Notes: generated from the sequence alone by a model not told the origin. DNA of 64,000 nt from JAPWJZ01 sp966211335 (GCA_966211335.1 CBIHNF010000001.1:558001-622000); one strand, 5' to 3'; positions 1 to 8,690 are shown, numbered from the stretch's first letter. Made by a program: numbers and translations.

Positions 1-261
1 ATGGAGACCGATGCGGACGAAGGCCTCACGCTTGAAAACGCCGATGTCGTGCGCGACTGCATTGAACAGCAACTGCCCTTTTTGGCCGAGATGCAGATGC
101 AGGGCCTTGCCGATATCATCCGCCAGAACCCGTCGCCCGATAACCCCTACCTGCAGGTCTGGCTGGAAATGCAGCAGCTGCGCTACGGCGAAGACCACAC
201 GCTGATCCCGTATTCGCGCTGGCAGCGCCTGCAACAACAGAAACTCAACGCCGCGCAGTAA
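1..261 (+). CDS. Hypothetical protein, probably 5'-truncated by the window edge
   Basis: An open frame of 86 codons runs from the first base to a TAA at 259-261. The ATG at base 1 may be an internal methionine, because nothing upstream is visible to show a ribosome-binding site. The product is acidic and Gln/Leu-rich with no signal peptide or membrane segment, and I do not recognise the family. A strong terminator follows four bases after the stop, which supports this being the true 3' end of a rightward gene. Confidence 0.55.
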   Translation: METDADEGLTLENADVVRDCIEQQLPFLAEMQMQGLADIIRQNPSPDNPYLQVWLEMQQLRYGEDHTLIPYSRWQRLQQQKLNAAQ

Positions 262-265
262 TCAC

Positions 266-299
266 AAAAAAACCGGTCAGATGATGACCGGTTTTTTTT
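266..299. terminator. Bidirectional intrinsic terminator
   Basis: A perfect 7-bp stem (ACCGGTCA-type arm at 273-279, partner 85-91 in the same decade numbering, 285-291) with a 5-base loop is preceded by a run of A and followed by a run of eight T. It can terminate the rightward gene ending at 261 and the leftward ankyrin gene ending at 320. Confidence 0.9.
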
Positions 300-319
300 A
301 TTCTGAGATCGCCGCGGTT

Positions 320-1102
320 TTACATGCCGGGGCTGAAGCGTTTCAGGAAGCTCATCACAAGGTTCGGCTTCGGTGCCTCGATCGTGGCGGCGGGCGTGTC
401 CGCTGCCTCGGCGGCAGGGGTCATGAATTTCGAAAAGCCGAAGAATTTCGACATGCGCTGCAAAACGCCCGTGGTTGCGGGCTCGATATCGTTTTCCGGC
501 TGCGGCTTCTCCCGATCGCCAGCGAATTCGACGGCGCGGATCAGTGCCTCGCCTTCGCGGCGGATGCTGGCTTCTTCCAATTTGAGTTCTTCCGCCTGCT
601 GCACCTTGCGCATGTTCTGGCGCTGCACAATAAGGTCGGCAAGAGCAAAGTTGCCGCGCGCGCGTGCAATATCGTCGGCGGCTTCGCTGTCGGAGTTGAG
701 CAGTTCGTCGCCCGCCATGGCGTTGAGAAGAAGTTTTGCAACCGTGATGTTGTTGCCGGCCGCGGCCAGCATCAGCGCGGTCATGCCAAGATCATCCTGC
801 GCGTCGACGTTGATTTCTTTGCGCGCCAGCAATTCCTGCACGACGGCATTCTGGTTTTCGGACGCCGCGACCATCAGCACGGTCATGCCGTTCGGCTCCG
901 GCTCGTTCACATCCGCGCCTTCATCCAGCAGTTCCTTCACGCGTTCCACGTCGCCCCGGCGCACGGCGGCGAAAAGCTCGTCTGACAGATTGTCGTCCGG
1001 CACGCTGCGGTCATGGTGGAGGTGCCCTGCAAAAGCGGAGCTGGTTGGTGTCACATCATCTTTCGTGTCGGTTGCGACGCTGCCCGTCGAATCTGCACTC
1101 AT
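320..1102 (-). CDS. Ankyrin-repeat protein
   Basis: The 260-residue product has about three ankyrin repeats near residues 40-140 (patterns such as DVNEPEPNGMTVLMVAA and DAQDDLGMTALMLAA), a charged, helical, coiled-coil-like stretch after them, and a C-terminal tail ending in SFLKRFSPGM. Ankyrin repeats bind proteins; no enzymatic domain is seen and there is no signal peptide. I start at 1102 because GGGGA lies six bases upstream; an in-frame ATG at 1141 has no such site. It is one of about eleven ankyrin proteins here but lacks the C-terminal K-T-V-x-F motif found in six of them. Confidence 0.85.
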   Translation of the reverse strand: MSADSTGSVATDTKDDVTPTSSAFAGHLHHDRSVPDDNLSDELFAAVRRGDVERVKELLDEGADVNEPEPNGMTVLMVAASENQNAVVQELLARKEINVDAQDDLGMTALMLAAAGNNITVAKLLLNAMAGDELLNSDSEAADDIARARGNFALADLIVQRQNMRKVQQAEELKLEEASIRREGEALIRAVEFAGDREKPQPENDIEPATTGVLQRMSKFFGFSKFMTPAAEAADTPAATIEAPKPNLVMSFLKRFSPGM

Positions 1103-1329
1103 GATTTTCCCCGTTAAATTGCCTGTCTTCCAAGTACGCATATTCTAATCGAAATGCTGCTCTGAGTCAAAAATTAATGGTCATAATGTCAACGCCAAGC
1201 CATTGAAACCGCTTATTTCATTAAATAAAAGTTAAGCCGTCGGCGAGGGGGCTTTTCCCTATGGTCTTGCCAGAATGTTTTTGCTATTCATCGGGTACAC
1301 AGAAAACATAAAAACGCGAAGGTACGCCG

Positions 1330-2115
1330 ATGATCAAAGCTGTCATGTTCGACATGGACAACACGCTGCTCGAAACACAAGTGCTGTACGAAGAAGCGCA
1401 TGTGGAGCTCGCCAACCTCGTCGCCCGCTTTGTGCCTGCCGCGACAGAAAAAGAAGTCGTCACGGTTCTCCGCAAATTTGAAACCGAGCTGTTCGACACC
1501 ATGGGCTACGGCGCGCTGATGCTGCCGCAGGCCTTTGAAAACACGCTGCTGAAATATGTGCCGAATGCTTCCGACGCGCTGGTCGATGAAGCGCGCGACA
1601 TGGCCTTCAACGTCTACGCCCGCGAAGCGGCCTTGAAGCCGGGCGCGGAAGAAGCGGTCAAGGAACTCAGCGGCAAATATCGCCTCTTTATCGTGACAGC
1701 AGGGGATGATGAAGTGCAGCAGGGCCGTATCGCCAAGCTTGCCTTCGCGCATCTGTTCGAGGAAATCTATATCGTGCCGCATAAAGATCGCGGCGTGTTT
1801 GAATCAATCCTCGCGGCCAAGGGCATTTTGCCGGAAGAAGCTGTCATGATCGGCGATTCACTGCGCTCCGACATTCATCCGGCGCTGGAAGCCGGCATGA
1901 AAGCCATTCACATCAACAGCCAGAACTGGGTTGGCCGTGAAATGGCAGGCCTGCAGCTGCCGGTCGATAAAGTGACCTCGCACCAGACCCTCGCGACCGC
2001 GATTTTGGAGATTACAGGAGCAGCACCGGGGGCGCCGGCTGCGGGCAACGATAATTCGACGCCTGCTGCACCGGCCGTCCATCCAGCCCGTACGCCACGC
2101 CCGCCAGGAATGTAA
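1330..2115 (+). CDS. HAD-superfamily hydrolase
   Basis: A 261-residue cytoplasmic protein with the HAD signatures: motif I FDMDNT at residues 7-12 (nucleophile Asp followed by Asp), motif II around LFIVTAG, and motif IV IGDSLRSD. The helical cap between motifs I and II fits a type C1 phosphatase acting on a small phosphorylated substrate; the substrate cannot be told. The fold should end near residue 226; the last 35 residues are a Pro/Ala tail containing GNDN. That tail overlaps the convergent gene at 2012-2569 by 104 bp. GAAGG lies before the ATG. Confidence 0.85.
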   Translation: MIKAVMFDMDNTLLETQVLYEEAHVELANLVARFVPAATEKEVVTVLRKFETELFDTMGYGALMLPQAFENTLLKYVPNASDALVDEARDMAFNVYAREAALKPGAEEAVKELSGKYRLFIVTAGDDEVQQGRIAKLAFAHLFEEIYIVPHKDRGVFESILAAKGILPEEAVMIGDSLRSDIHPALEAGMKAIHINSQNWVGREMAGLQLPVDKVTSHQTLATAILEITGAAPGAPAAGNDNSTPAAPAVHPARTPRPPGM

Positions 2116-2569
2116 CCGGCACCACGCCCGTTTCCGTCTGCAGCAGTTTTGCAGCGGCGGCCGGGCGGCGCGCCTTGAATTCATGTCTCAGCGTCTTGTG
2201 GCCGCTGCTGTGCGATTTGCGCGTCTTGATGCGCATTTCGGCGGCGGGTTTCTTGCGGTTCGCGACCTGTTGTGCATCCAGCTTCGATTTGTCTTTGGCG
2301 TAGGCGTTGCTGCCGAGCGACAGCATCATGTTGCGGATGCGCTCGTCCGTTTGCGCGGTTGCTTCCGGCGCGCAGGCACCGAAGGCGGAGATGATGGTCA
2401 TCAGCTGTTCGAGATCGCGCTCGAAAATCTTTTCTTCTTCGGCATCCACCGCAGCCTGCGGCTTGGCCATTTCAATCGCTTTTACTTTCACAACCGCCTT
2501 ACCGAAGGCGGGTTTTGGCGACAGAGCGGTCTTCGGCATGAAGTCGAAAGTCCTTTCTCTCTTCGTCAT
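2012..2569 (-). CDS. Hypothetical protein, Lys/Ala-rich
   Basis: A 185-residue basic protein with no family I recognise, no signal peptide and no membrane segment. The start at 2569 is set by GAGGAAG four bases upstream; a GTG at 2602 would add eleven residues. The central part (about residues 30-90) looks helical and ends in a Lys/Arg-rich stretch. Its last 35 codons are antisense to the 3' end of the HAD gene, so one of the two tails may be a recent read-through extension. Confidence 0.6.
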   Translation of the reverse strand: MTKRERTFDFMPKTALSPKPAFGKAVVKVKAIEMAKPQAAVDAEEEKIFERDLEQLMTIISAFGACAPEATAQTDERIRNMMLSLGSNAYAKDKSKLDAQQVANRKKPAAEMRIKTRKSHSSGHKTLRHEFKARRPAAAAKLLQTETGVVPVTFLAGVAYGLDGRPVQQASNYRCPQPAPPVLLL

Positions 2570-2897
2570 TTTTTCTTCCTCTTTTTTCACTTCTCTTTTC
2601 ACGTCTTCAGTGTAGCAGAGGACGCGGAAGCCTGTGGTACTTAAGGAAGCGTTAATGCGTTAAATTATTGATATAGTTAATTTATTCACGAAAAATATTT
2701 TTTCGATACTTGCCATAAGCAAGAATATTATACTCACATCGAGCATTTGTTGATGAACGGGCGCGAATCAAAATGCTGTGGGCGCGCCGATGGCGTCTTG
2801 CCGAACGCGCGTGGTTTGTTAAAGTTGTGGCTCCTCGCAATCAAGTCCTATCGCGAAAGGTCGGCCCCGTGGCAAATCTCCATCACGGGCGGGGAGG
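2570..2897. other. Intergenic, AT-rich, divergent promoter region
   Basis: This 328-base stretch separates two divergent genes. The part around 2650-2750 is much more AT-rich than the surroundings and holds a near-palindrome CGAAAAA-TAT-TTTTTCG at 2689-2705. An open frame at 2747-2959 has no convincing product and overlaps the next gene, so I do not call it. I see no RNA gene here. Confidence 0.5.
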
Positions 2898-4178
2898 GTG
2901 TCAGACAAGAAACCGCAAACGCTGCAGCACCGGGTGCGCGGCGTGAAAAATCCACTTAAAGATTTTAACAAGAAAGCACGGCGCGTGACGCTGGGGCTTG
3001 CCGCTGCCCTGTCGCTCACCTGCGGCTTCAACGCGGCAGCGCAACCGCTGACTCCGCGCCAGCACCCGCCGGGGTTCACAATGTCGGCTCCCGCGCCCGC
3101 CATGCCGTCGGTCGAGATGCCTCCCGCACCGCAGAGACCTGACACGACGCCCTATAAATATTCCGACGCGCGCCTCACCGTCATCAAGGCGCATATGGAG
3201 AAGACAGACCTTGGCCGCCAGCTGCTGCAATTCGCGGCGGACGAAAAAATCGCCATCCGCATGTCCAATAATAAAGAGATGGATGATAACCCGAAGGATG
3301 CCTTCACCTATAACGGCCTCAACTTCGGTGATCATATTCTGCTGAATGGCGATACGCGCAGCGATGATGAAATCATGCTGACGCTGGCGCACGAACTGCG
3401 CCATTCCTGGCACAAGCGCATCGCGAAGGCGGATTCCCTCGACCTTGAACCCAAACGCGAATGGATCAAGGACAGGATTGAAGAAGCAGATGCTTTCACC
3501 TTTGAAACCTATTTCAGCTACGAGTATGAAAAGGCAACGGGCATTAAACTGAAAATCGGCGGCGCCGCGAAATGCCCCGGTGACGGCTATGCCTGCCTTG
3601 TCGCCGATTACCGCAAGATGCGCGATGATGGCATGTCAGCGCCGGATGCGTATGAAAAGCTGCTCGAAAAGGCCTTCAAGCATGTGCATGGCCTGAACTA
3701 CGACGAAGACTTCCTCAAAGGCCAGACGGATACCTACAACGATATCGTTAAAGGCCCTGCCATGGGCTACCTCTATAAAGGCAACTGGGAAAATCCCGCC
3801 AGCGAAGAAGTGTACACCGCCACCATGCGCCGCATTGTGACGGTCGGCATCAATCCGGCGGTTGATACTTCCGCCTTCGCCGCATGGACGCCGCTGGACC
3901 TTGCCTCGCTTGCCAAAACAGGCGGCGAGGGGCCGAAGGAATTAAAGGCGCTGAAGGATGAGGAAGATAAAATGGCTGCCGCCAAAACCGCTTACGATAA
4001 ATATCATCAGGGCGTTATCGACAGCATTCGTGAACACATGAATGTCGTACCCGTACCAACGCCCACGCAGATCGAGGCCCTGCCACTGCCGCAGCCGCCG
4101 GTAATCAATCTGCCCGTAATCAATCCACCCATAATCAATCCACCGGGCATCAAACCGCCAGCGGGCCCCGGGGTCTGA
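2898..4178 (+). CDS. Exported HExxH putative zinc metallopeptidase
   Basis: The 426-residue product has a basic N-terminus and hydrophobic signal segment (about residues 28-50, ending FNAAAQ), then a globular region with the zinc-binding motif H165-E166-L-R-H169. A downstream IEEADAFTFE stretch could give a third Glu ligand, as in gluzincins. The tail is a run of Pro/Ile/Asn repeats (VINLPVINPPIINPP type), perhaps a wall-spanning or low-complexity spacer. Two starts are possible, GTG at 2898 next to GGGGAGG and GTG at 2943; the signal peptide is intact in both. The protein at 17255-18748 has the same architecture, so the two are probably paralogues. The substrate is unknown. Confidence 0.7.
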   Translation: MSDKKPQTLQHRVRGVKNPLKDFNKKARRVTLGLAAALSLTCGFNAAAQPLTPRQHPPGFTMSAPAPAMPSVEMPPAPQRPDTTPYKYSDARLTVIKAHMEKTDLGRQLLQFAADEKIAIRMSNNKEMDDNPKDAFTYNGLNFGDHILLNGDTRSDDEIMLTLAHELRHSWHKRIAKADSLDLEPKREWIKDRIEEADAFTFETYFSYEYEKATGIKLKIGGAAKCPGDGYACLVADYRKMRDDGMSAPDAYEKLLEKAFKHVHGLNYDEDFLKGQTDTYNDIVKGPAMGYLYKGNWENPASEEVYTATMRRIVTVGINPAVDTSAFAAWTPLDLASLAKTGGEGPKELKALKDEEDKMAAAKTAYDKYHQGVIDSIREHMNVVPVPTPTQIEALPLPQPPVINLPVINPPIINPPGIKPPAGPGV

Positions 4179-4195
4179 TATCAGGCAATAAAAAA

Positions 4196-4252
4196 GGAGA
4201 CGCAAAGATTTTGAAACAGGCGTGAAAGCCTAACAAAAATTCCTGCGTCTCC
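4196..4252 (-). terminator. Long-looped inverted repeat, likely terminator of the leftward gene pair
   Basis: GGAGACGCA at 4196-4204 pairs perfectly with TGCGTCTCC at 4244-4252; the loop contains a smaller GGC/GCC hairpin (4219-4230). Read leftward, the stem is followed by a T-run (4185-4195 complement). It sits between convergent genes, so termination of the gene ending at 4307 is the simplest role. Confidence 0.55.
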
Positions 4253-4306
4253 CGTTCAGTCCAATACCGGACAGGAAAAATTTGTTCCGATATACGGTGA
4301 TTTTTT

Positions 4307-4639
4307 TTAGGGCGTGGGCGGCTTGCCTTTTTTGGCAGGCTTTACAGGGGGGAGGTCAGCTGCAGGCTTGTCCTTCGGCGCGTCGTCATTCGCTGCTTCT
4401 GCCGACTTTTTCAGGCGGTACTTGGTAAAGCGGTAAGTGCCGTAGCCGATCCAGCCGCCGGGCACGACGGAGGAGCCGGCAAGCAGGGCAATTTCTTTCG
4501 GCTGGCGCAGGTCCTTGGCGGTGTCTTTCAACACGCCCATCAGCTCGCGCTTTGACACGGTGCCAAAGGCATCGCGCATGCGCTGGCGCAGGCTGGGTTT
4601 TTTCTCGGCAGGTTTTTTCTTTTTGGGTTCGTCTTTCAT
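4307..4639 (-). CDS. Small single-span membrane protein, paralogue of the next gene
   Basis: A 110-residue protein: Lys-rich N-terminus, an amphipathic region with SLRQRMRDAFGTVSKRE, one hydrophobic segment at about residues 50-70 containing VPGGWIGYGTYR, and a Lys/Pro tail with AANDDAPKDKP. It aligns throughout with the 99-residue protein encoded just upstream (shared EIALL..SS.VPGGWIGYG.YR..KY), so the pair arose by tandem duplication. The function is unknown; the positive N-terminus suggests an inside N-terminus. Confidence 0.65.
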   Translation of the reverse strand: MKDEPKKKKPAEKKPSLRQRMRDAFGTVSKRELMGVLKDTAKDLRQPKEIALLAGSSVVPGGWIGYGTYRFTKYRLKKSAEAANDDAPKDKPAADLPPVKPAKKGKPPTP

Positions 4640-4693
4640 CGGGCTGTTATATCAAACGCCGCAACGAAAGTACAGAATTTTGGAAAATAATAC

Positions 4694-4993
4694 TTAAGGC
4701 TTTGGCGCAGCTGGTTTTGCGGGCGTCAGTTTTGCCGCTGCCTGCGGTTCGGCAGCTTTATCGTCATTGGCGGGCGGGTGGCGCCGCTTGTATTTGGCGA
4801 CGCGGTAGGCGCCATAGCCAATCCAGCCGCCCGGCACAAAGGAGGACACGACCAGCAGGGCGATTTCCTTGAACTTGCCAAGGTCCTGCAGCGTGTGTTT
4901 CAAAACCCCCGGCACGTCTTTGCGCGACACGCCGTTGAAGGCGTTCTTGATGCGCTGTTTCCAGCCCGGTTTTTTATCTGCTGTATTGTCCAT
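4694..4993 (-). CDS. Small single-span membrane protein, paralogue of the previous gene
   Basis: A 99-residue protein with the same plan as its neighbour: basic N-terminus (KKPGWKQRIKNAFNGVSRK), one hydrophobic segment with VPGGWIGYGAYR, and an Ala/Pro/Lys tail with PANDDKAAEP. The two genes are 54 bases apart and probably co-transcribed leftward, ending at the inverted repeat at 4196-4252. No family name is known to me. Confidence 0.65.
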   Translation of the reverse strand: MDNTADKKPGWKQRIKNAFNGVSRKDVPGVLKHTLQDLGKFKEIALLVVSSFVPGGWIGYGAYRVAKYKRRHPPANDDKAAEPQAAAKLTPAKPAAPKP

Positions 4994-5060
4994 GATGATA
5001 TCCCTGCCCGTTACAACGACTGTAACAGCGGATGGTGCCGTAAAAAAATGATAATCGTCG

Positions 5061-6752
5061 TCAGCCGCGGCCGGGGCCTTGCCGCTTGTAGGTGAAGCTG
5101 TTGGCTTCCTTGTGCAAATCGCTCGCCCATTCCCTTAAAAACAGCCGCTGGTAACTTTCCGTATTGGATTTGCGCAAGGGAACATAGGTATCCGGCTTCA
5201 CGATTTCGAGGATCAGCTGGCAGACGAATTCGGTATTCGGCCGCGATTTTTCATCCGCGCCGCCAACCTTCAATTCGCCGCGGAAGCGTTTGGCGATGGC
5301 GATAATGTCAAAGTGCCGCGCCGTCACGATGTCGAGGTCGAGCAAGGTCTTGGCAAGTGCCGGCGCGCGCTTGCCGACATAGGGCATGGGATCGACGGCC
5401 GAAAAATCCGCGCCGCCCTGCTTCATCGCCGTCAGCGCCGCAACCACGCTGTCCGGCACAACGTCTTTTGAAACTTGTTTCGAGAGATATTTCACCGCCT
5501 TCGCTGTCGTCGCGGCATCGGCGGCGTAAAACCCATGCGCATGCGCGTCCACGAAGAGCTGGAATTTTTTGTCGTTGATCAGGTTGTCGGTGCCGACTTC
5601 CTCCAGCGTCAGGCGCACGGCGCGGCTGTTGAAGGCTTTGGAAAGTTTTTCATCCGTCACGGGCAGGGCGGCCAAGGCGCGCATGCGCTCCGCCGTCCAG
5701 GCGGGGCCGTCAAAAAAGCCCATCGCCAGCAAATCTTTTTCCGCGGCCTGCAGCCCGTCCGGCGTCGATTTCATGCGGGAGGCATGCAGCTGGATAAACC
5801 GCTCCGCCTCCACATTGTTCAGCGGTTTCTTGAAGATTATTTTCGCAATCGCGTTGAATTCTGCCCGCCGCCGCGCGACGCTCGCGGGGGAAATGTCGAT
5901 GGTGTAGCTGCCGAAGCTCAGAATTTCCTGCGTGCCCGTCCAGCCGTCCAGCACTTCGCGCCGCGCTACCGGCTGGTTTTCCGCCAGCATACCGCGGCTG
6001 TGCAGCGCCGGAATAACATCCGGCCGCAGGAAAGTCATCAGGAAGGTGGTCTCCACAGGCTTCAGTTCAAAGCCGTCGTCTTTCAGCCGATCGATGAACT
6101 GCAACAACCGCGCGGGCGACCACATGGATGCGCGGGCCAGCACTTCAATCTCCGCCGAAATATTTAGGGGACTGTTTTTTGTGCCAAGACCAAGGCTCAC
6201 GTCGCGGTGCTTCAGAATATCTCGCGCGAGCGGCATGTTGTTAGCGCCGACGGCGTCAATCAGCTGCACCTGCACCATGGCTTTCAGCTCCGCAGCATGC
6301 AGCCGCGCCTGCGGCTGGCCGCGGTCAGCTGAATCTTCCGCCGCGCGTTTTGCAAAGCTCAAGGCGAGCAGCCGGTCAACCGGCGCGTCTTTATCAAACG
6401 TCGTGCGGATGCCGGCGTGTTTTAACGGGCCTTCCACGCGCGCCCATTGTTCGGGCTTCACAAGGCTGCGCGCCAGATGCGTTTCTGCATCCGTCCAGCT
6501 GGCTCCATTCGCCGCCAGCAGCGTCACCATGGCGCGGTCGCCAAGGCGTGCGGCCTGCAGCAGGTGGTAGCCGTCCGGCTTGAAATCGACCTTGCCCCAG
6601 AAGGCTTCGTCAAAAATTTTGCGCGCGTCGTCGGTGTTCTGGCGTTCAATGGCGGAGAGCAAGCGGCGTGACAAATCGCGCGCGCGTCCGGATATATCTT
6701 CCGGCGGCACATTCGGCTCGTTGCGGCGGGGATGCATCCACATCGGCGCCAC
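5061..6752 (-). CDS. Large hypothetical protein with degenerate ankyrin-like repeats
   Basis: A 563-residue soluble protein. The first 110 residues read like degenerate ankyrin repeats (GYHLLQAARLGDRAMVTLLAANGAS), and later segments are helical with weak repeat character. There is no signal peptide, membrane segment or catalytic motif that I recognise. The start is uncertain: GTG at 6752, ATG at 6743 or ATG at 6737, none with a clear ribosome-binding site; an in-frame stop lies just upstream of 6752. Its context among ankyrin proteins suggests a protein-binding role, possibly cargo of the secretion system at 27-39 kb, but that is inference. Confidence 0.6.
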   Translation of the reverse strand: MAPMWMHPRRNEPNVPPEDISGRARDLSRRLLSAIERQNTDDARKIFDEAFWGKVDFKPDGYHLLQAARLGDRAMVTLLAANGASWTDAETHLARSLVKPEQWARVEGPLKHAGIRTTFDKDAPVDRLLALSFAKRAAEDSADRGQPQARLHAAELKAMVQVQLIDAVGANNMPLARDILKHRDVSLGLGTKNSPLNISAEIEVLARASMWSPARLLQFIDRLKDDGFELKPVETTFLMTFLRPDVIPALHSRGMLAENQPVARREVLDGWTGTQEILSFGSYTIDISPASVARRRAEFNAIAKIIFKKPLNNVEAERFIQLHASRMKSTPDGLQAAEKDLLAMGFFDGPAWTAERMRALAALPVTDEKLSKAFNSRAVRLTLEEVGTDNLINDKKFQLFVDAHAHGFYAADAATTAKAVKYLSKQVSKDVVPDSVVAALTAMKQGGADFSAVDPMPYVGKRAPALAKTLLDLDIVTARHFDIIAIAKRFRGELKVGGADEKSRPNTEFVCQLILEIVKPDTYVPLRKSNTESYQRLFLREWASDLHKEANSFTYKRQGPGRG

Positions 6753-6856
6753 GGCTAGACTCTCGCATACATTGTCATTAGGGAAACGACTATATCCGCC
6801 GGACCTGTCACGGTCAAGGCGGGGTAAATCGGCCGAAAATAGCGGTAATGAAAACC

Positions 6857-7183
6857 CTAGACGCTGATTTTCAGGGCTTCGCGCAGCTTGTCGGAGGCGA
6901 CTTCCGCCGGGCGGATCGTTTTGGCGATGGCGTTGACGCGGCGGTCAAGGTCGCTTTCCGTGGTTGCCTGCTGGCCGGCCAGAATAGCGGCCTGGAATTC
7001 ATAGAGTTCTTTTTGCGCGTCGAGGTCGGCGAGAACTTTCTTGCCGGCCTTCACATCATTCGCCGTCGGCTTGGCGCTGCCGGTCAAAAGTTGCACAAAC
7101 TGCTCCGCATCGGCGATCTGCTTTTTGGGAACAGCGGCCTGGAATTTGGCGCTCAATCCGTCTGCGGGGCGGGTTTCGGTCAT
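6857..7183 (-). CDS. Hypothetical helical protein
   Basis: A 108-residue protein, predicted mostly helical, with no membrane segment or motif I recognise. The ATG at 7183 is preceded by GAGG at seven-base spacing. It lies downstream of the leftward genes that begin at 8639 and may belong to the same transcript, although 138 bases separate it from the preceding gene. Confidence 0.55.
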   Translation of the reverse strand: MTETRPADGLSAKFQAAVPKKQIADAEQFVQLLTGSAKPTANDVKAGKKVLADLDAQKELYEFQAAILAGQQATTESDLDRRVNAIAKTIRPAEVASDKLREALKISV

Positions 7184-7321
7184 GCAAAATCCTCGACGAT
7201 TAAAAATAAAATTCGGGGCCGGTTCCTCAACACCTTCAAGGTATCAGGAGAATATTAAGGGAATGTTAAAACTATAAAGCAATTGCGGCATCTGGCGCAG
7301 AAAGGCGTTTATCGCGCCAAA

Positions 7322-7624
7322 TCAGGGCTTGGGCGGGGTAATTTTGTTGCCGGCGGGCGGATTCTGCGGCGGTTTCGCAGCATCGGCGATACGTTTCGAT
7401 TCCCGCTGTTCGGCTGCCATGCGCAGCATCCATTCGCGGATGCGCATTTCAACGACGTATTCAACGGAATGGGTATTGGGGTTCGGCAATGCGCCGCCGA
7501 AAAACGGCCCGCGCTCCCGCGCTTTCTTTTCCGCGAAGCGATCCTGCAATTCATCCAGCGGCGAGGGGCCTTGCGGGCTCACGCTTTTAATGAAGTCGAG
7601 GGTGATCTTCGGGATTTTATCCAT
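7322..7624 (-). CDS. Hypothetical protein with Pro/Lys tail
   Basis: A 100-residue protein, helical in the middle (VEYVVEMRIREWMLRMAAEQRESKRIADA) and ending in a Pro/Asn/Lys tail (KITPPKP). No family recognised. It starts 20 bases after the stop of the gene at 7645-8160, so the two are likely co-transcribed under control of the switch at 8640-8812. Confidence 0.55.
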   Translation of the reverse strand: MDKIPKITLDFIKSVSPQGPSPLDELQDRFAEKKARERGPFFGGALPNPNTHSVEYVVEMRIREWMLRMAAEQRESKRIADAAKPPQNPPAGNKITPPKP

Positions 7625-7644
7625 GCCCGATTATAGGACGATTC

Positions 7645-8160
7645 CTAATCCCGCGGCCAGCCCTTCATATCGGCATAAAGCCAGAGGCCTTCCATGAGGT
7701 TCGCGCGGGTAAGGCCCTGTCCCTGCCGCCGGTCGCGGTCAAGCGCGCGGCAGGAAAAGCCGAAGACAAGCACATCGATCACCAGCGAATGGCTGATGTT
7801 GTTTTTGGCGCAAAGCACCGTCCATTCCACATAGCCGCGCACCAGCCGCGCATGCAGGTCGCCGATATTGCCGGCGCCGCCCCCGCCGGGGATGCGCGTC
7901 CAGTCGGAGGTGATATAGCCCATGCCGCGGCTCATGGTTTCATAAGCTTTGGCAATCTGCAGCGCGGCATCCTGCTGCGTGGGCGTCATCGCATCCCAGA
8001 GGCGCGCATCCGTCACGCGCCGCCTTGCCTCCAGCTTCTCCCCACCGCGGAAGGTAATGCTTTCGCTGGGGGAATGCGCTTCCTGCAGCAGATGCGGGTT
8101 TTTGGGCGTTTGTTTTGATTTGGGCTTGAAGTCGGGTTTCCAGTCGCTCCAGTCTTCCAT
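7645..8160 (-). CDS. Hypothetical protein of the phage-like control cassette
   Basis: A 171-residue protein with a basic N-terminal tail, then a compact helical domain containing ARLWDAMTPTQQDAALQIAKAYE and a C-terminal part with IDVLVFGFSCRALDRDRRQG and a final LYADMKGW. The Cys- and Arg-rich end and its position 14 bases after the winged-helix gene recall phage late-control or small-terminase-like proteins, but I cannot assign a family. It is co-directional with the operon divergent from the CI-like repressor. Confidence 0.5.
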   Translation of the reverse strand: MEDWSDWKPDFKPKSKQTPKNPHLLQEAHSPSESITFRGGEKLEARRRVTDARLWDAMTPTQQDAALQIAKAYETMSRGMGYITSDWTRIPGGGGAGNIGDLHARLVRGYVEWTVLCAKNNISHSLVIDVLVFGFSCRALDRDRRQGQGLTRANLMEGLWLYADMKGWPRD

Positions 8161-8174
8161 CGCGCAAGGCTCCC

Positions 8175-8639
8175 TTATGGTTTTTTCTGCACCGGCGTCA
8201 CCAGGCTGCGCGGCGGCAGGGCAGCTTCCTGCAGGCGCTGGCGGCGGCGCGCGGCCTCCGCCGGGTCATCAGGGCTGGGGGCAGGGCGTTTTTGCAGCAG
8301 CAAGCCCGCTGCCCGCTGCTTGGCGCGGTGGCGACGCACGCGCTCGGTTGAAGGCGACAGCTGCCGCGTCCATTCGGTCAGCTGGTCGGCTTCAATAATC
8401 CCCTTTTCCATCAGCGCATCGATCGCCGCTTTCACCTTCGTGGCGTCAAGGTCGAGGGCGAGGGCCGCCTGCTCCGCATCAAAGCCCAGCAGGCTGCCGC
8501 GTGGCAGCATCTGGCTCGCGTGGTCGTGCAGGGCAATGAATAGCGCCAGGCTCTCCGCCCGGTTCAGGCCGGAGCGTTTGGCGATGACGGCAAGGCGCGC
8601 GTCATAGGGCAGGCCGTGATACAGCCGGTAAAATTCCAT
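8175..8639 (-). CDS. Winged-helix protein, phage replication-initiator-like
   Basis: The 154-residue product begins with a domain of about 95 residues that reads as a winged helix (FYRLYHGLPYDARLAVIAKRSG, then a second helix set and KAAIDALMEKGIIEADQ), the pattern seen in N-terminal domains of phage replication initiators. An Arg-rich linker (RVRRHRAKQR) and a Pro/Arg tail follow. AGGGGAG stands six bases before the ATG. It is transcribed divergently from the CI/LexA-like gene across a region with inverted operator copies, so it is the likely first gene of the repressed operon. Confidence 0.6.
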   Translation of the reverse strand: MEFYRLYHGLPYDARLAVIAKRSGLNRAESLALFIALHDHASQMLPRGSLLGFDAEQAALALDLDATKVKAAIDALMEKGIIEADQLTEWTRQLSPSTERVRRHRAKQRAAGLLLQKRPAPSPDDPAEAARRRQRLQEAALPPRSLVTPVQKKP

Positions 8640-8673
8640 GGATAACTCCCCTTGTTGGTGTCTCTCTCCAGTA

Positions 8674-8690
8674 TTGCTAAAAGCGCAATT
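8674..8690 (+). promoter_or_regulatory. Operator-like copy 1, TTGCTAAAAGCGCAATT
   Basis: This 17-bp sequence is the exact reverse complement of 8770-8786. Both copies lie between the divergent winged-helix and CI-like genes. This copy is 34 bases upstream of the leftward start at 8639, where it could overlap a leftward promoter. Confidence 0.7.

Noticed and set aside
281..1148. Long plus-strand open frames opposite the first ankyrin gene
   Set aside because: They are antisense to clear ankyrin repeats and give His/Arg-rich sequences without motifs or ribosome-binding sites.
2747..2959. A 70-codon plus-strand frame before the first HExxH protein
   Set aside because: It overlaps the start of the real gene and encodes no plausible protein.
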